NCBI GenBank assembly: GCA_021295675.1
Contig: JAGWBY010000013.1
Coordinates: 1 to 64,000 of the forward strand
Length of the DNA stretch: 64,000 bases
Reading direction: 5' to 3'
From: Candidatus Latescibacterota bacterium
GTDB lineage: Bacteria > Latescibacterota > UBA2968 > UBA8231
Part shown: in pieces, positions 50,446 to 58,009 of the stretch
Layout: every line of letters begins with the position of its first letter
How positions within the stretch are numbered: the first letter of the stretch is position 1
The notes under the pieces: model-generated
Database searches by the model: none
Seen by the model: only the letters and a program-made list of their open reading frames with translations
What the model was told of the DNA's origin: nothing
Translations under genes and position numbers: made by a program

Positions 50446-51302
50446 GGAATGCCCAGCTTCCGCCGGTACACCTCATCGGCGTTAGCCTGCAACTGCCAGT
50501 AGGGCACCCGGATCGTCTGCATCAATTCGCCGCGCCCGCCATCGCCGTCCTCCCAGCGCACAATCCCCGTCCACAACGTTCGCTGCCGCTGGCCGATGTG
50601 CAACTCCCACCGCACGCTGGCTAGCGGACCAGTTGTCGTTTCGATCTGCTCCTCGGCGACCTTGTGGATCCGCCCGGCCACGGTCGCATGGGGCTGATGC
50701 GCCTGACGAAGCTGCCAAAAGCTCGGCAGCACTTCTACCTCCAGCACCTCACCTATATCCATAAACGGCCCTTGCAGCTCTCGGATGCGGATCAGCAGAT
50801 TATCTTCGCTGACGAAGCGCGCTGGCTGCTTTAGCTGATAGGCCCCTCGGCCCTCGCTGGCAAAATAGCTGCTGATGTGTCCGTCGATCTGCCCGTTGCG
50901 AAACAGGGCCTCGTCAAAAACCTGCCCGCACCACTCTTGCGCGCTGAACGAAATGCGCCGCAGTTCAAAGGGATGCCGCTCGCCCGCCACTTGGCTGAAC
51001 ACCGAGGTCATTACCGAATAGTCGTAGATCCCGGTCGTAAAGTTGAGGATGTGGTTGAGCTTGAGCGCGTAGAATTGGTCGGCCTCCGGCGTCGGCGGAT
51101 CGGCTTTGATAAAGGTCTGCCGATGCAGGCTCTCGGTCACGAAAATCATCACCCCGTACCCCTGCCGCAGCGCGCCGTAGCGCGGCTGAACCACCTCGTA
51201 GCTAGAGAGCTCGGCCTTCCCGTCGGCCCAATGCGCGTAAAAATCCACTGCGCCCACGTGCGCCGCGCCGAGCAATAGCACCCCTAGAATCCACTTTGTC
51301 AT
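50442..51302 (-). CDS. Secreted protein of unknown function, 286 residues
   Basis: ATG 51302 starts at a signal peptide (MTKWILGVLLLGAAHVGA); the open frame to 51530 crosses the feo promoter region and is rejected. After cleavage: VDFYAHWADGKAELSSYEVV, QPRYGALRQGYGVMIFVTES, KLNHILNFTTGIYDYSVMTS and SAQEWCGQVFDEALF. Similar exported proteins, in my recollection, occur in Bacteroidota and relatives without a known function. All-beta in appearance. Its 3' end is duplicated at 49615-49739. Confidence 0.75.
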   Translation of the reverse strand: MTKWILGVLLLGAAHVGAVDFYAHWADGKAELSSYEVVQPRYGALRQGYGVMIFVTESLHRQTFIKADPPTPEADQFYALKLNHILNFTTGIYDYSVMTSVFSQVAGERHPFELRRISFSAQEWCGQVFDEALFRNGQIDGHISSYFASEGRGAYQLKQPARFVSEDNLLIRIRELQGPFMDIGEVLEVEVLPSFWQLRQAHQPHATVAGRIHKVAEEQIETTTGPLASVRWELHIGQRQRTLWTGIVRWEDGDGGRGELMQTIRVPYWQLQANADEVYRRKLGIP

Positions 51303-51425
51303 AGCTGCCCTGCTTTCTTTTGGCAAAATCGCGTTTTGTCGATCGGAACTTAAAGATGGATAAGGTCTCATCGCTTGTCGAATTTTAATCGGTTGATATT
51401 TTTTTAAAAATTGCATAAAAACGCA

Positions 51426-51455
51426 TTGACGTATTGCTCCTTGGTTGACTATATT
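51426..51455 (+). promoter_or_regulatory. Sigma70-type promoter for feoAB
   Basis: TTGACG (51426-51431), 18-base spacer, TATATT (51450-51455), in an AT-rich stretch upstream of feoA. It overlaps the first codons of the longest feoA frame, which supports the later GTG start. I could not recognise a convincing Fur box. Confidence 0.6.
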
Positions 51456-51552
51456 TACAGAAGTTTGGCATACAGAACAGCTTATTGGCAGCCTAAACAC
51501 TTGCTTTTTCGCAACCAATCTGATTGCCACCTTATCTGGCCGGAGCTATCGC

Positions 51553-51810
51553 GTGGAACTTAGCGAAACCCCCTGCACCTCAGACACCCCCGCCCCACTC
51601 GACTTATCGCAACTGCCTCGGCACGCCGAAGCCGTCGTCGCCGAAATTTTGGCTCCGGCGCGCTTGGCTGCCCGCCTGCGCGAATTGGGCTTTTTGCCCG
51701 GTGAGCACTTGCGCGTTTTGCGCTCCGGGACCGCGATCATCGTCCAAATAGGACAGACCCGCCTTGCGCTGCGGCGCAGGGATGCTGCCGCCATCCGCCT
51801 CGTCCCCTAG
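51553..51810 (+). CDS. feoA: FeoA, ferrous iron transport accessory protein
   Basis: 85 residues from GTG 51553 (GGAG eight bases upstream). FeoA is a small SH3-like cytoplasmic partner of FeoB. Visible: VVAEILAPARLAARLRELGF, then LPGEHLRVLRSGTAIIVQIG and LALRRRDAAAIRLVP, the usual four-strand order. The final codons lie just ahead of, or overlap, the feoB start. Confidence 0.85.
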   Translation: MELSETPCTSDTPAPLDLSQLPRHAEAVVAEILAPARLAARLRELGFLPGEHLRVLRSGTAIIVQIGQTRLALRRRDAAAIRLVP

Positions 51811-51835
51811 CTTTTCTCTGTTCAGCAGACGCTCT

Positions 51836-53494
51836 GTGCGGACCCTCGCACTTATTGGCAATCCCAACACGGGCAAAACCACGCTTTTTAACGCGCTGAC
51901 CGGCCTTGCGCAGCACTCCGGCAACTACCCAGGCGTCACGGTGGAATACAAAGTGGGAACCCTGACGCTGGATGGCGAAGACGCGCTCGAGCTGATCGAT
52001 CTGCCCGGTGCCTATAGCCTCGCTGCGCACTCTCCCGACGAGATGCTGGCCATTGACGTGCTCTTGGGCCAACAGCAAGACGCGCCATCTATAGATGGCA
52101 TCTTGGCGGTCGTCGATGCCAGCAACCTGCGGCGCAATTTTTACTTGGTTTCTCAACTTGCGGAAATAGGGTTGCCCTTGGTCGTGGCCCTCAACATGGG
52201 GGACATAGCCACCCGGCGGGGCATTCGCATCGACGCCCGTGCTTTGTCTGAGGCGCTTGGTGTGCCAGTGGTACCCATCTGTGCCCACCGGCGGCAGGGA
52301 TTGGACGAGTTGCGACGCACGTTGGCGACTTTGAGTGCAGATCCCGCGCCCGCGCAGCCGCAGCAGGTGGCCTTGCCCGACCAACTCCAGCGCGCCACTG
52401 CCAAGTTGCAAGCCGCAGTCCCCGGGCCGCTCTCTTCGGTAGAGGCCCTGCGCGCGCTAGTTGATGAAGACGGCTATGCCGAGCGCCGCTTGTTGGCGTC
52501 CGCTGGTGATGGAGCCGCGGACCGCTTGCACGACCTACGCACGGCCGGTGTGGGTGCTCTGTCCGAGCTAGAAAGCAACGCCCGCTATGCCTGGATCGAC
52601 GGCCTGCTCGCGCAAGCGATTGACCAGCCCAGCCGCCTAGAGGGCCGACGCTCGGATCGGGCCGACCGAGTTCTTGCGCACCGCCTCTTCGGCGTGGCGA
52701 TTTTTGTGCTAGTCAACGTCTTGGTGTTTGAAGCCATTTACACGTGGTCGGGGCCGCTGATGGATGGCATTGACGCGCTCTTTGCTGCCTGCGGCGACCG
52801 CGCCGCTGCGCTCATCCCCGCTGGCCCCCTGCAAAGCCTCATCGTCGATGGCCTCATTGCCGGCGTCGGTGGCGTGCTCATCTTCCTGCCGCAGATCGCC
52901 ATCTTGTTCTTTTTTATCGCCCTGCTCGAAGACAGCGGCTACATGGCCCGCGCTGCGCTGTTGATGGATCGGCTGCTTACCCGCGTGGGGCTGTCTGGCA
53001 CGGCCTTCATGCCCCTGCTGTCCAGCTTTGCCTGCGCCGTCCCGGGCATTATGGCCGCTCGCACCATTGAAGACCGGCGCGACCGCTTTGCCACCATCTT
53101 GGTTGCGCCGCTGATGAGTTGTTCGGCGCGTCTGCCAGTGTACGTACTCTTTATCGGGGCCTTTGTCCCGGACCGCTCGCTGTTGGGTGGAGTCATCGGC
53201 TTGCAGGCGCTGACCCTGCTGGCCTTCTATTGCCTCGGCGCGCTCGTCGCCATCCCAGTGGCTTGGTTGCTCAAGCGGACCTTGCTCAAGGGCGATCCTC
53301 CGCCCTTTCTGCTGGAGCTACCTTCGTACAAGACGCCCGACCTGCGCACGGTGCTGCTGCGCGTGTACCACAGCAGCCGGGCCTTTGTCGTCCGCGCTGG
53401 CAGCCTCATCTTGGCTGGCGTACTTCCCGCGCTCGGAAGCCGTAGTCGAGCGCCACCAAATCGAGCGCCAAGCGGTTGCGCCCGCAGCCTTTGA
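51836..53494 (+). CDS. feoB: FeoB ferrous iron transporter, N-terminal part (frame broken)
   Basis: G domain from the start: G1 IGNPNTGKTTLFNALTG, switch region YPGVTVEYKVG, G3 DLPGAYSL, G4 as VALNMGD, then the helical spacer. The membrane part follows (LFGVAIFVLVNVLVFEAIYT, LPQIAILFFFIALLEDSGYM with the FeoB DSGYMAR motif, PLLSSFACAVPGIMAART, MSCSARLPVYVLF). GTG 51836 puts the G1 loop near the N-terminus as in other FeoB; ATG 51782 is an alternative. The true sequence ends near VRAGSLILAG (53415) and goes on in another frame. Confidence 0.9.
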   Translation: MRTLALIGNPNTGKTTLFNALTGLAQHSGNYPGVTVEYKVGTLTLDGEDALELIDLPGAYSLAAHSPDEMLAIDVLLGQQQDAPSIDGILAVVDASNLRRNFYLVSQLAEIGLPLVVALNMGDIATRRGIRIDARALSEALGVPVVPICAHRRQGLDELRRTLATLSADPAPAQPQQVALPDQLQRATAKLQAAVPGPLSSVEALRALVDEDGYAERRLLASAGDGAADRLHDLRTAGVGALSELESNARYAWIDGLLAQAIDQPSRLEGRRSDRADRVLAHRLFGVAIFVLVNVLVFEAIYTWSGPLMDGIDALFAACGDRAAALIPAGPLQSLIVDGLIAGVGGVLIFLPQIAILFFFIALLEDSGYMARAALLMDRLLTRVGLSGTAFMPLLSSFACAVPGIMAARTIEDRRDRFATILVAPLMSCSARLPVYVLFIGAFVPDRSLLGGVIGLQALTLLAFYCLGALVAIPVAWLLKRTLLKGDPPPFLLELPSYKTPDLRTVLLRVYHSSRAFVVRAGSLILAGVLPALGSRSRAPPNRAPSGCARSL

Positions 53495-53945
53495 CGCCTT
53501 GGAAAAGCGCCAGGCGGCTGAGTTGGTAGAAAACAGCTATCTGGGCCAAGCCGGGCACTGGGTCGCGCCGGCTGTGCGTCCCTTGGGATGGGATTGGCGC
53601 ATTGGCATGGCGGTCATCGCCTCTTTCCCGGCTCGCGAAGTCATCATCTCGGCCTTGGGCACCATCTACAGCCTCGGCGCGGGCGAAGACGAAGGCTCCG
53701 AAACGCTGCGCACGACCTTGGCCGCTGCTACATGGCCGGATGGCCGCCCGATTTACACGCTGCCGGTGGCGCTGTCGATCATGGTTTTCTTCGCCCTCTG
53801 CGCCCAGTGCCTCTCGACCCTAGTCGTCATAAAAAAAGAAACCGGCTCCTATCGCTGGTCCCTGTTCAGCTTTGGCTATATGACGACCCTCGCATATCTC
53901 GGGGCCTTGGCGACCTATCAGGTCGGCACGGCCTTGGGCTTGTGA
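53415..53945 (+). CDS. feoB: FeoB ferrous iron transporter, C-terminal part (frame broken)
   Basis: Picks up FeoB at WLAYFPRSEAVVERHQIERQ and continues with GWDWRIGMAVIASFPAREVI, ALGTIYSLG and the last helices VALSIMVFFALCAQCLSTLV and FGYMTTLAYLGALATYQ. About five residues between SLILAG and WLAYFPR appear absent relative to typical FeoB. Full chain would be about 700 residues. Confidence 0.87.
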   Translation: MAYFPRSEAVVERHQIERQAVAPAAFDALEKRQAAELVENSYLGQAGHWVAPAVRPLGWDWRIGMAVIASFPAREVIISALGTIYSLGAGEDEGSETLRTTLAAATWPDGRPIYTLPVALSIMVFFALCAQCLSTLVVIKKETGSYRWSLFSFGYMTTLAYLGALATYQVGTALGL

Positions 53946-53946
53946 A

Positions 53947-54084
53947 ATGGACTGGCAAACGCCGGTGGCCGTCGCCGTTGCCGCGCTCGCCGCAGCGTAC
54001 GTGCTATGGCGTTTGGCGCGGCCTTTTTTTCAAGATAAATCCCGCCGCGACGAACCTTTGCAGATCGGGGACTCGGATGAATAG
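53947..54084 (+). CDS. Small single-span membrane protein downstream of feoB
   Basis: 45 residues starting two bases after the feoB stop: MDWQTPVAVAVAALAAAYVL then WRLARPFFQDKSRRDEP. One membrane helix followed by a basic stretch, the plan of the small FeoB-associated membrane proteins in other bacteria, though the cysteines of the Cys-rich type are missing. Probably translated by coupling from feoB; role in iron uptake is inferred from position. Confidence 0.65.
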   Translation: MDWQTPVAVAVAALAAAYVLWRLARPFFQDKSRRDEPLQIGDSDE

Positions 54085-54118
54085 CCGCGGTGATCTGTGT
54101 GTTGGCGACTGGGTGGGA

Positions 54119-55195
54119 TTACCCCGCGCGCCGCAAAAATCGCTTGCCCGCGAGCTGATCTACTAGGCCGTCGAGTTCCAACCTCAGCAGTACGTCGAGC
54201 AGGGTCGCGGGGGGCAGGGTGCTGTGTTGGGCGAGTTCGTCGATGTGCCGGGGTTGGCGCGACAGCAGAGCATAGACGCTCTCGTCCTCTGGGGGCAAAG
54301 CGGGCGCGGGGGCACTTTGCAGGCGCGGTACCGCCCACATGGTCAATTCCTCTAGCACGTCGTCCACATTCTCCACCAACTTCGCTCCGTCTTTGATGAG
54401 TTGATGGCAGCCCGCGTTGCGGCCCGAGCGCACATCTCCGGGCACGGCAAATACCTCGCGGTTTTGCTCTAGGGCGTGTTGGACCGTAATCAGTGCGCCG
54501 CTCTTTTGCGGGGCCTCGACGATGACCGCCCCCAAGCTTAGGCCACTGATAATGCGGTTGCGGCGCGGGAAGGCCCCCCGCTCCGGCTGTGCCCCCCAAG
54601 CAAACTCGGAGACGATGGCTCCGCGCTCGCGGATTTGGCGGTAGAGTTGGGTGTGGGCGCGGGGATAGGGCACGTCGGCTCCGCAGCCCAATACGGCGAT
54701 GGTGCGCCCACCGGCTGCGAGCGCGGCTTGGTGGGCAGCCGCGTCAATGCCGAAAGCCATGCCGCTGACGATGCAGATGCCTTGGGTCACTAGCCCGCGG
54801 GCCAGCTCGGCGGCGAACAGCTTGCCACTGTCGGATGCCTTGCGCGAGCCGACGATAGCTACGGTGGGAGGAGCCAAGTCGTCCGCCCCCAACGCAAACA
54901 GCACGGGGGGCGGCGCGGCGATTTGACCCAGCAGTTGGGGATAATCCGCGTCTGCTGGGGCTAGACAGCGTCCACCGGCCGCGCAGAGCCGTTGCCACTG
55001 CTCGCCGGCCCAAGCGAAATCGGCCTGCGTCGGACGCTGCTCGGGCGCGTTGGTGCCCAAGGCCGCAGTCCAACTCGCGGCGGCAAGGGCTTCTTGCGCC
55101 GAGCCAAAGTGGGCGAGCAAGCGCCGCACGCGCCTAGGCGGCTCGGCTTGGCTCAGCGCGAGGAGTGCCTGCACTTCGCGTTGAGACTCAGGCAT
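54119..55195 (-). CDS. dprA: DNA processing protein DprA
   Basis: 358 residues with the full DprA plan: an N-terminal SAM-like helical domain, then the Rossmann core PPTVAIVGSRKASDSG, IVSGMAFGIDAAAHQAAL, TIAVLGCGADVPYPRAH, ERGAFPRRNRIISGLS and GALITVQHALEQNREVFAVPG, ending in a winged-helix domain (RQPRHIDELAQHSTLPPATL). DprA loads RecA on incoming single-stranded DNA in natural transformation. Its start overlaps coaD by eight bases. Presence with comEA and Pil genes suggests competence. Confidence 0.95.
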   Translation of the reverse strand: MPESQREVQALLALSQAEPPRRVRRLLAHFGSAQEALAAASWTAALGTNAPEQRPTQADFAWAGEQWQRLCAAGGRCLAPADADYPQLLGQIAAPPPVLFALGADDLAPPTVAIVGSRKASDSGKLFAAELARGLVTQGICIVSGMAFGIDAAAHQAALAAGGRTIAVLGCGADVPYPRAHTQLYRQIRERGAIVSEFAWGAQPERGAFPRRNRIISGLSLGAVIVEAPQKSGALITVQHALEQNREVFAVPGDVRSGRNAGCHQLIKDGAKLVENVDDVLEELTMWAVPRLQSAPAPALPPEDESVYALLSRQPRHIDELAQHSTLPPATLLDVLLRLELDGLVDQLAGKRFLRRAG

Positions 55196-55682
55196 TGTGG
55201 AATTTCTCCCGCAGGCGGCTTTCGATACAAGGCGGCACGAACTGGTTCAACTGCCCGCCCATTTGCGCCACTTGGCGCACGACCGACGAACTGAGATACA
55301 TGTACTCGGCCTTAGTCATTAAAAATACTGTGTCGAACTCTGGCCATAGCGAGCGGTTGGTCAAGGCCATGGCAAACTCGTTCTCGAAGTCGGTCACCGC
55401 CCGCAGGCCCCGCACGGCCGTGCGGATGTTGTGCTGCCGCGCATAGTCAACGGTCAGGCCGTCGTGGAAATCGACCTTGGCTTGCGGCCACTCGCTAATG
55501 GCCTCGGAGATCATCGCCCGGCTCTCCGCCAGCGAAAAAAGCGGCTTTTTGTTGGGATTGATCGCCACCAGCAGGGTGACTTGGGAGAAAATGCCCAAGG
55601 CCCGCTCTAGGATATTTAGGTGGCCAAAGGTGATGGGGTCGAAGCTACCAGGATAGATGGCTGCGTCTGCAAAGCGGTTCAT
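55188..55682 (-). CDS. coaD: Phosphopantetheine adenylyltransferase
   Basis: 164 residues, normal length. CoaD makes dephospho-CoA from 4'-phosphopantetheine and ATP. Nucleotidyltransferase motif TFGH in AIYPGSFDPITFGHLNIL (usually TNGH), INPNKKPLF, AVRGLRAVTDFENEFAMALT with the pantetheine-site residues, and the ISSTIVR-equivalent YLSSSVVRQVAQMGG. Start ATG overlaps the upstream stop (TAATG), so it is coupled to the PilN/O-like gene. Confidence 0.95.
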   Translation of the reverse strand: MNRFADAAIYPGSFDPITFGHLNILERALGIFSQVTLLVAINPNKKPLFSLAESRAMISEAISEWPQAKVDFHDGLTVDYARQHNIRTAVRGLRAVTDFENEFAMALTNRSLWPEFDTVFLMTKAEYMYLSSSVVRQVAQMGGQLNQFVPPCIESRLREKFHNA

Positions 55683-56695
55683 TAGGGTGCGTCCACAATG
55701 ATGTCCACGGCCGCGTAGAGCCGCGCTTGAACCCAGCCGCGTTCGTCGCTTGTGACGGGCATGAGCAAGACCTCGCCGAGGGTTGCGACTTCTTCGGCCT
55801 GTTGCAATTGCTGCAAGAAGGCGTTGATCTGCTGAGAGGAGCCAATGCCCCGCAATTTTTGCCGCTGGTGCGTGCGCGCCGCCGACAAGACCCTATGAGT
55901 AGGCTCTTCGATCGAGAGGCTGTCTAGACCACTCGCGTCGGCCCAGCGCGCCACCTTGCCGAAGAATTGCTCCGCTTGGTCGGACGAGAGGACAGCCGGT
56001 GGGGGGGTATCCTGCTCAGCAAAACGGCCTTGGAATGCAAAGCGCAACGTGCGCTCCTCCTGCCAAGCCGAAAACGAAACCCGCGATGGCAACGTTTGTA
56101 GGCGAAGCCTGAACATGCGCAATACTTTGTACGAGGGGCTGGTTCCCTCCAGCCAGTACTCCCCGCTCGAATTGCAGTTCAGCGAAGCCACGCGAATCCC
56201 GGTGGGAACCTGTTCGTCAATCCGCATGACTTGGTGGCAGACTGTGCTGCGCTGGGGCGAAGAGGCTTGGGACGGCGTTGAGTCGGGACGGGATGTTGCT
56301 TCTCGCTGGTCTCTCTGGACTATGGGGCTTGATGCGGTCTCTTGCTCAGGACTTGGAGTCTCCTCTTGTTGCACCGTAGAGCTGCGGGCGATCTCTTGCT
56401 GCGCCGCAGGCTTGGGAGCGGTTTTTTCCACGGGTCTAGAGATAGCCTCTTCGGAGCTTGGAAGGGTCTCTCGCTGTACCTCTTCGGGGCTTGGAAGGGT
56501 CTCTCGCTGTGGTGCGGTCTCTTGCTCCGCTGCGGCAATAAGGGAGGAACTCGCGCTAAAAATCGGCCCCGTCAGCACGGGGAAGAAGTGGTGGATGCCG
56601 TATAGTCCGCCACAGACGAGTAGGACTAGGACCGAAAGCAAGGCTTTGGGCCAAGGCGACCGCTCTTGGCGACCGAGAAGCTCGACGCGGATCAT
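55682..56695 (-). CDS. PilN/PilO-like inner-membrane protein with long Glu/Pro/Ser-rich linker
   Basis: 337 residues. A short cytoplasmic lead (MIRVELLGRQERSPWP) and one membrane span (ALLSVLVLLVCGGLYGIHHF), then ~100 residues of low-complexity linker with repeats such as RETLPSPEEVQRETLPSSEE, then an alpha/beta domain (~165-337) like those of PilN/PilO or GspL/M. ATGA overlap with the pilM-like gene upstream supports the Pil assignment; sequence alone does not settle N or O. The linker spans the periplasm. Confidence 0.6.
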   Translation of the reverse strand: MIRVELLGRQERSPWPKALLSVLVLLVCGGLYGIHHFFPVLTGPIFSASSSLIAAAEQETAPQRETLPSPEEVQRETLPSSEEAISRPVEKTAPKPAAQQEIARSSTVQQEETPSPEQETASSPIVQRDQREATSRPDSTPSQASSPQRSTVCHQVMRIDEQVPTGIRVASLNCNSSGEYWLEGTSPSYKVLRMFRLRLQTLPSRVSFSAWQEERTLRFAFQGRFAEQDTPPPAVLSSDQAEQFFGKVARWADASGLDSLSIEEPTHRVLSAARTHQRQKLRGIGSSQQINAFLQQLQQAEEVATLGEVLLMPVTSDERGWVQARLYAAVDIIVDAP

Positions 56696-57585
56696 CGCAC
56701 CAATCCCCGCTGAGCTAGCCCGACGGCAATGGCATACTCGGATCGCTGCGCGGGCGGGGTGCTATCGAGCAGCTTGGGTTTGACTGCGGCGAGTGGGTCG
56801 AGAATTGAGTGCGGCACCCCCAAATGCGCGGCCAAGTCCTCGCTCCAATACACGAAGCCGGCCCCCCACAGGCGTTGGAGGTCGTTGCCGCCTGCGCTTA
56901 GCAACTTGCGCGCTGCGCCTTCTAAAGCTGCGGGCGCGTCATCCTCTTGCTCCCAGCAGCAACTGGTCACTGCGCACAGTTCGCCTTCCTCTATTAGCAG
57001 GAGCCAAGCCTCGCTCGCATCCGCGTAGAGCAGCAGCGAGAATGTATCTTTGGCGAGCAGATTGGCGCATTCGCTGGCGTTGTACAGGGCGAAAGGCACT
57101 AGATCCACGTCGAGCCGACCGACCGCCGCGGCCTTGCCTAGGGTGCGATAGCCATCGAGCGCGCGGTGGCGCGCCGCCACCATAAAGCCCCACTGCGAGG
57201 TCAGCACAAAATCGCAGCTAAACGCCTTCGCGTCTCCGGCCAAAATTTGCTCGGCTTCCCACAGGAGTTGTTTGAGGTTTTCGCGCTCAGTCCTCGCTAC
57301 GAGGGGCCGACGCTGAATGAGACCCAAGCGCCGGTCTAGCGAGAAACAAGCAGTGCTATAGTCAAAGTCATAAGTCGCCGCGAGCGCGGCTAATTTGGTG
57401 GCTAGCTCTTGTCGCTGCTGCTCGTCGCCTAGGGACACCGGGTCGAAGGGGCGCTCCAACTCTTCGGCTGTCAAGACTAGCGGCCGGATGCCAGCGCGGT
57501 CAGCGTCTAGAGCAGCGACGCGCATAGTCTGGCCGCTGATGTGAATCCCGGTGGCCTTTGTCCTGCCAAATCCAAACAATCCCAA
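56692..57585 (-). CDS. pilM: PilM-like actin-fold protein
   Basis: 297 residues opening MGLFGFGRTKATGIHISGQT, the PilM lead (LFGFG..K..GIDIG) followed by the first actin-fold strands; later blocks SLGDEQQRQELATKLAALAA, SLLLYADASEAWLLLIEEGE and YAIAVGLAQRGLV match the fold. PilM is the cytoplasmic ATPase-fold ring component bound to PilN. Shorter and more divergent than standard PilM (~350). Reads into the next gene by a four-base overlap. Confidence 0.65.
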   Translation of the reverse strand: MGLFGFGRTKATGIHISGQTMRVAALDADRAGIRPLVLTAEELERPFDPVSLGDEQQRQELATKLAALAATYDFDYSTACFSLDRRLGLIQRRPLVARTERENLKQLLWEAEQILAGDAKAFSCDFVLTSQWGFMVAARHRALDGYRTLGKAAAVGRLDVDLVPFALYNASECANLLAKDTFSLLLYADASEAWLLLIEEGELCAVTSCCWEQEDDAPAALEGAARKLLSAGGNDLQRLWGAGFVYWSEDLAAHLGVPHSILDPLAAVKPKLLDSTPPAQRSEYAIAVGLAQRGLVR

Positions 57586-57608
57586 CCCCTTCTTCTACAA
57601 AGTGACCT

Positions 57609-57974
57609 CTACTCCACTGTGAGTAAAGGACGGAGCTTTGCTAGCGTCTTCGCACCGATGCCATTGACTTCGGTTAGTTGCTCCAGCCGTGCAAAAGGAC
57701 CGCGCTCGCGGCGGAAGGCGACGATCCGCGCGGCGATCTTGGGGCCGATGGCCGGCAGTGCGACTAACTCTGCTACCGTAGCCGAATTGAGCGACAGCGG
57801 CCCCTGCTCGGCTACTACCACTTGGCGCGGTGGCGGCGGAGCGACTGCGCGCGGCACGACGCTAAATTCCTCTGACTGAGAGGGGCGATACCAATCGCCG
57901 ATGGCGACGAGCATCCCGATGAGCAAAGCCGCTGTCAGGCCGATGAGCGCGCGTTGCTCGCGTTGATTGAACAA
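57609..57974 (-). CDS. comEA: ComEA-like helix-hairpin-helix DNA-binding protein
   Basis: 121 residues: one N-terminal membrane anchor (LIGLTAALLIGMLVAIGDWY), a Pro-rich linker (PRAVAPPPPRQ), and a ComEA HhH pair: LNSATVAELVALPAIGPKIA and RLEQLTEVNGIGAKTLAKLR. ComEA binds DNA in the periplasm and pulls it in during transformation. Lies 35 bases after the sprA stop and 23 before pilM, so the whole run sprA-comEA-pilM-pilN/O-coaD-dprA could be one transcript. Confidence 0.82.
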   Translation of the reverse strand: MFNQREQRALIGLTAALLIGMLVAIGDWYRPSQSEEFSVVPRAVAPPPPRQVVVAEQGPLSLNSATVAELVALPAIGPKIAARIVAFRRERGPFARLEQLTEVNGIGAKTLAKLRPLLTVE

Positions 57975-58009
57975 ATAATACCTCCCACAGCCGCGTCGGG
58001 CAATATGCT

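Noticed and set aside
51445..51552. Longer FeoA start at 51445
   Set aside because: The -10 box at 51450-51455 lies inside it and the extra residues are not FeoA-like.
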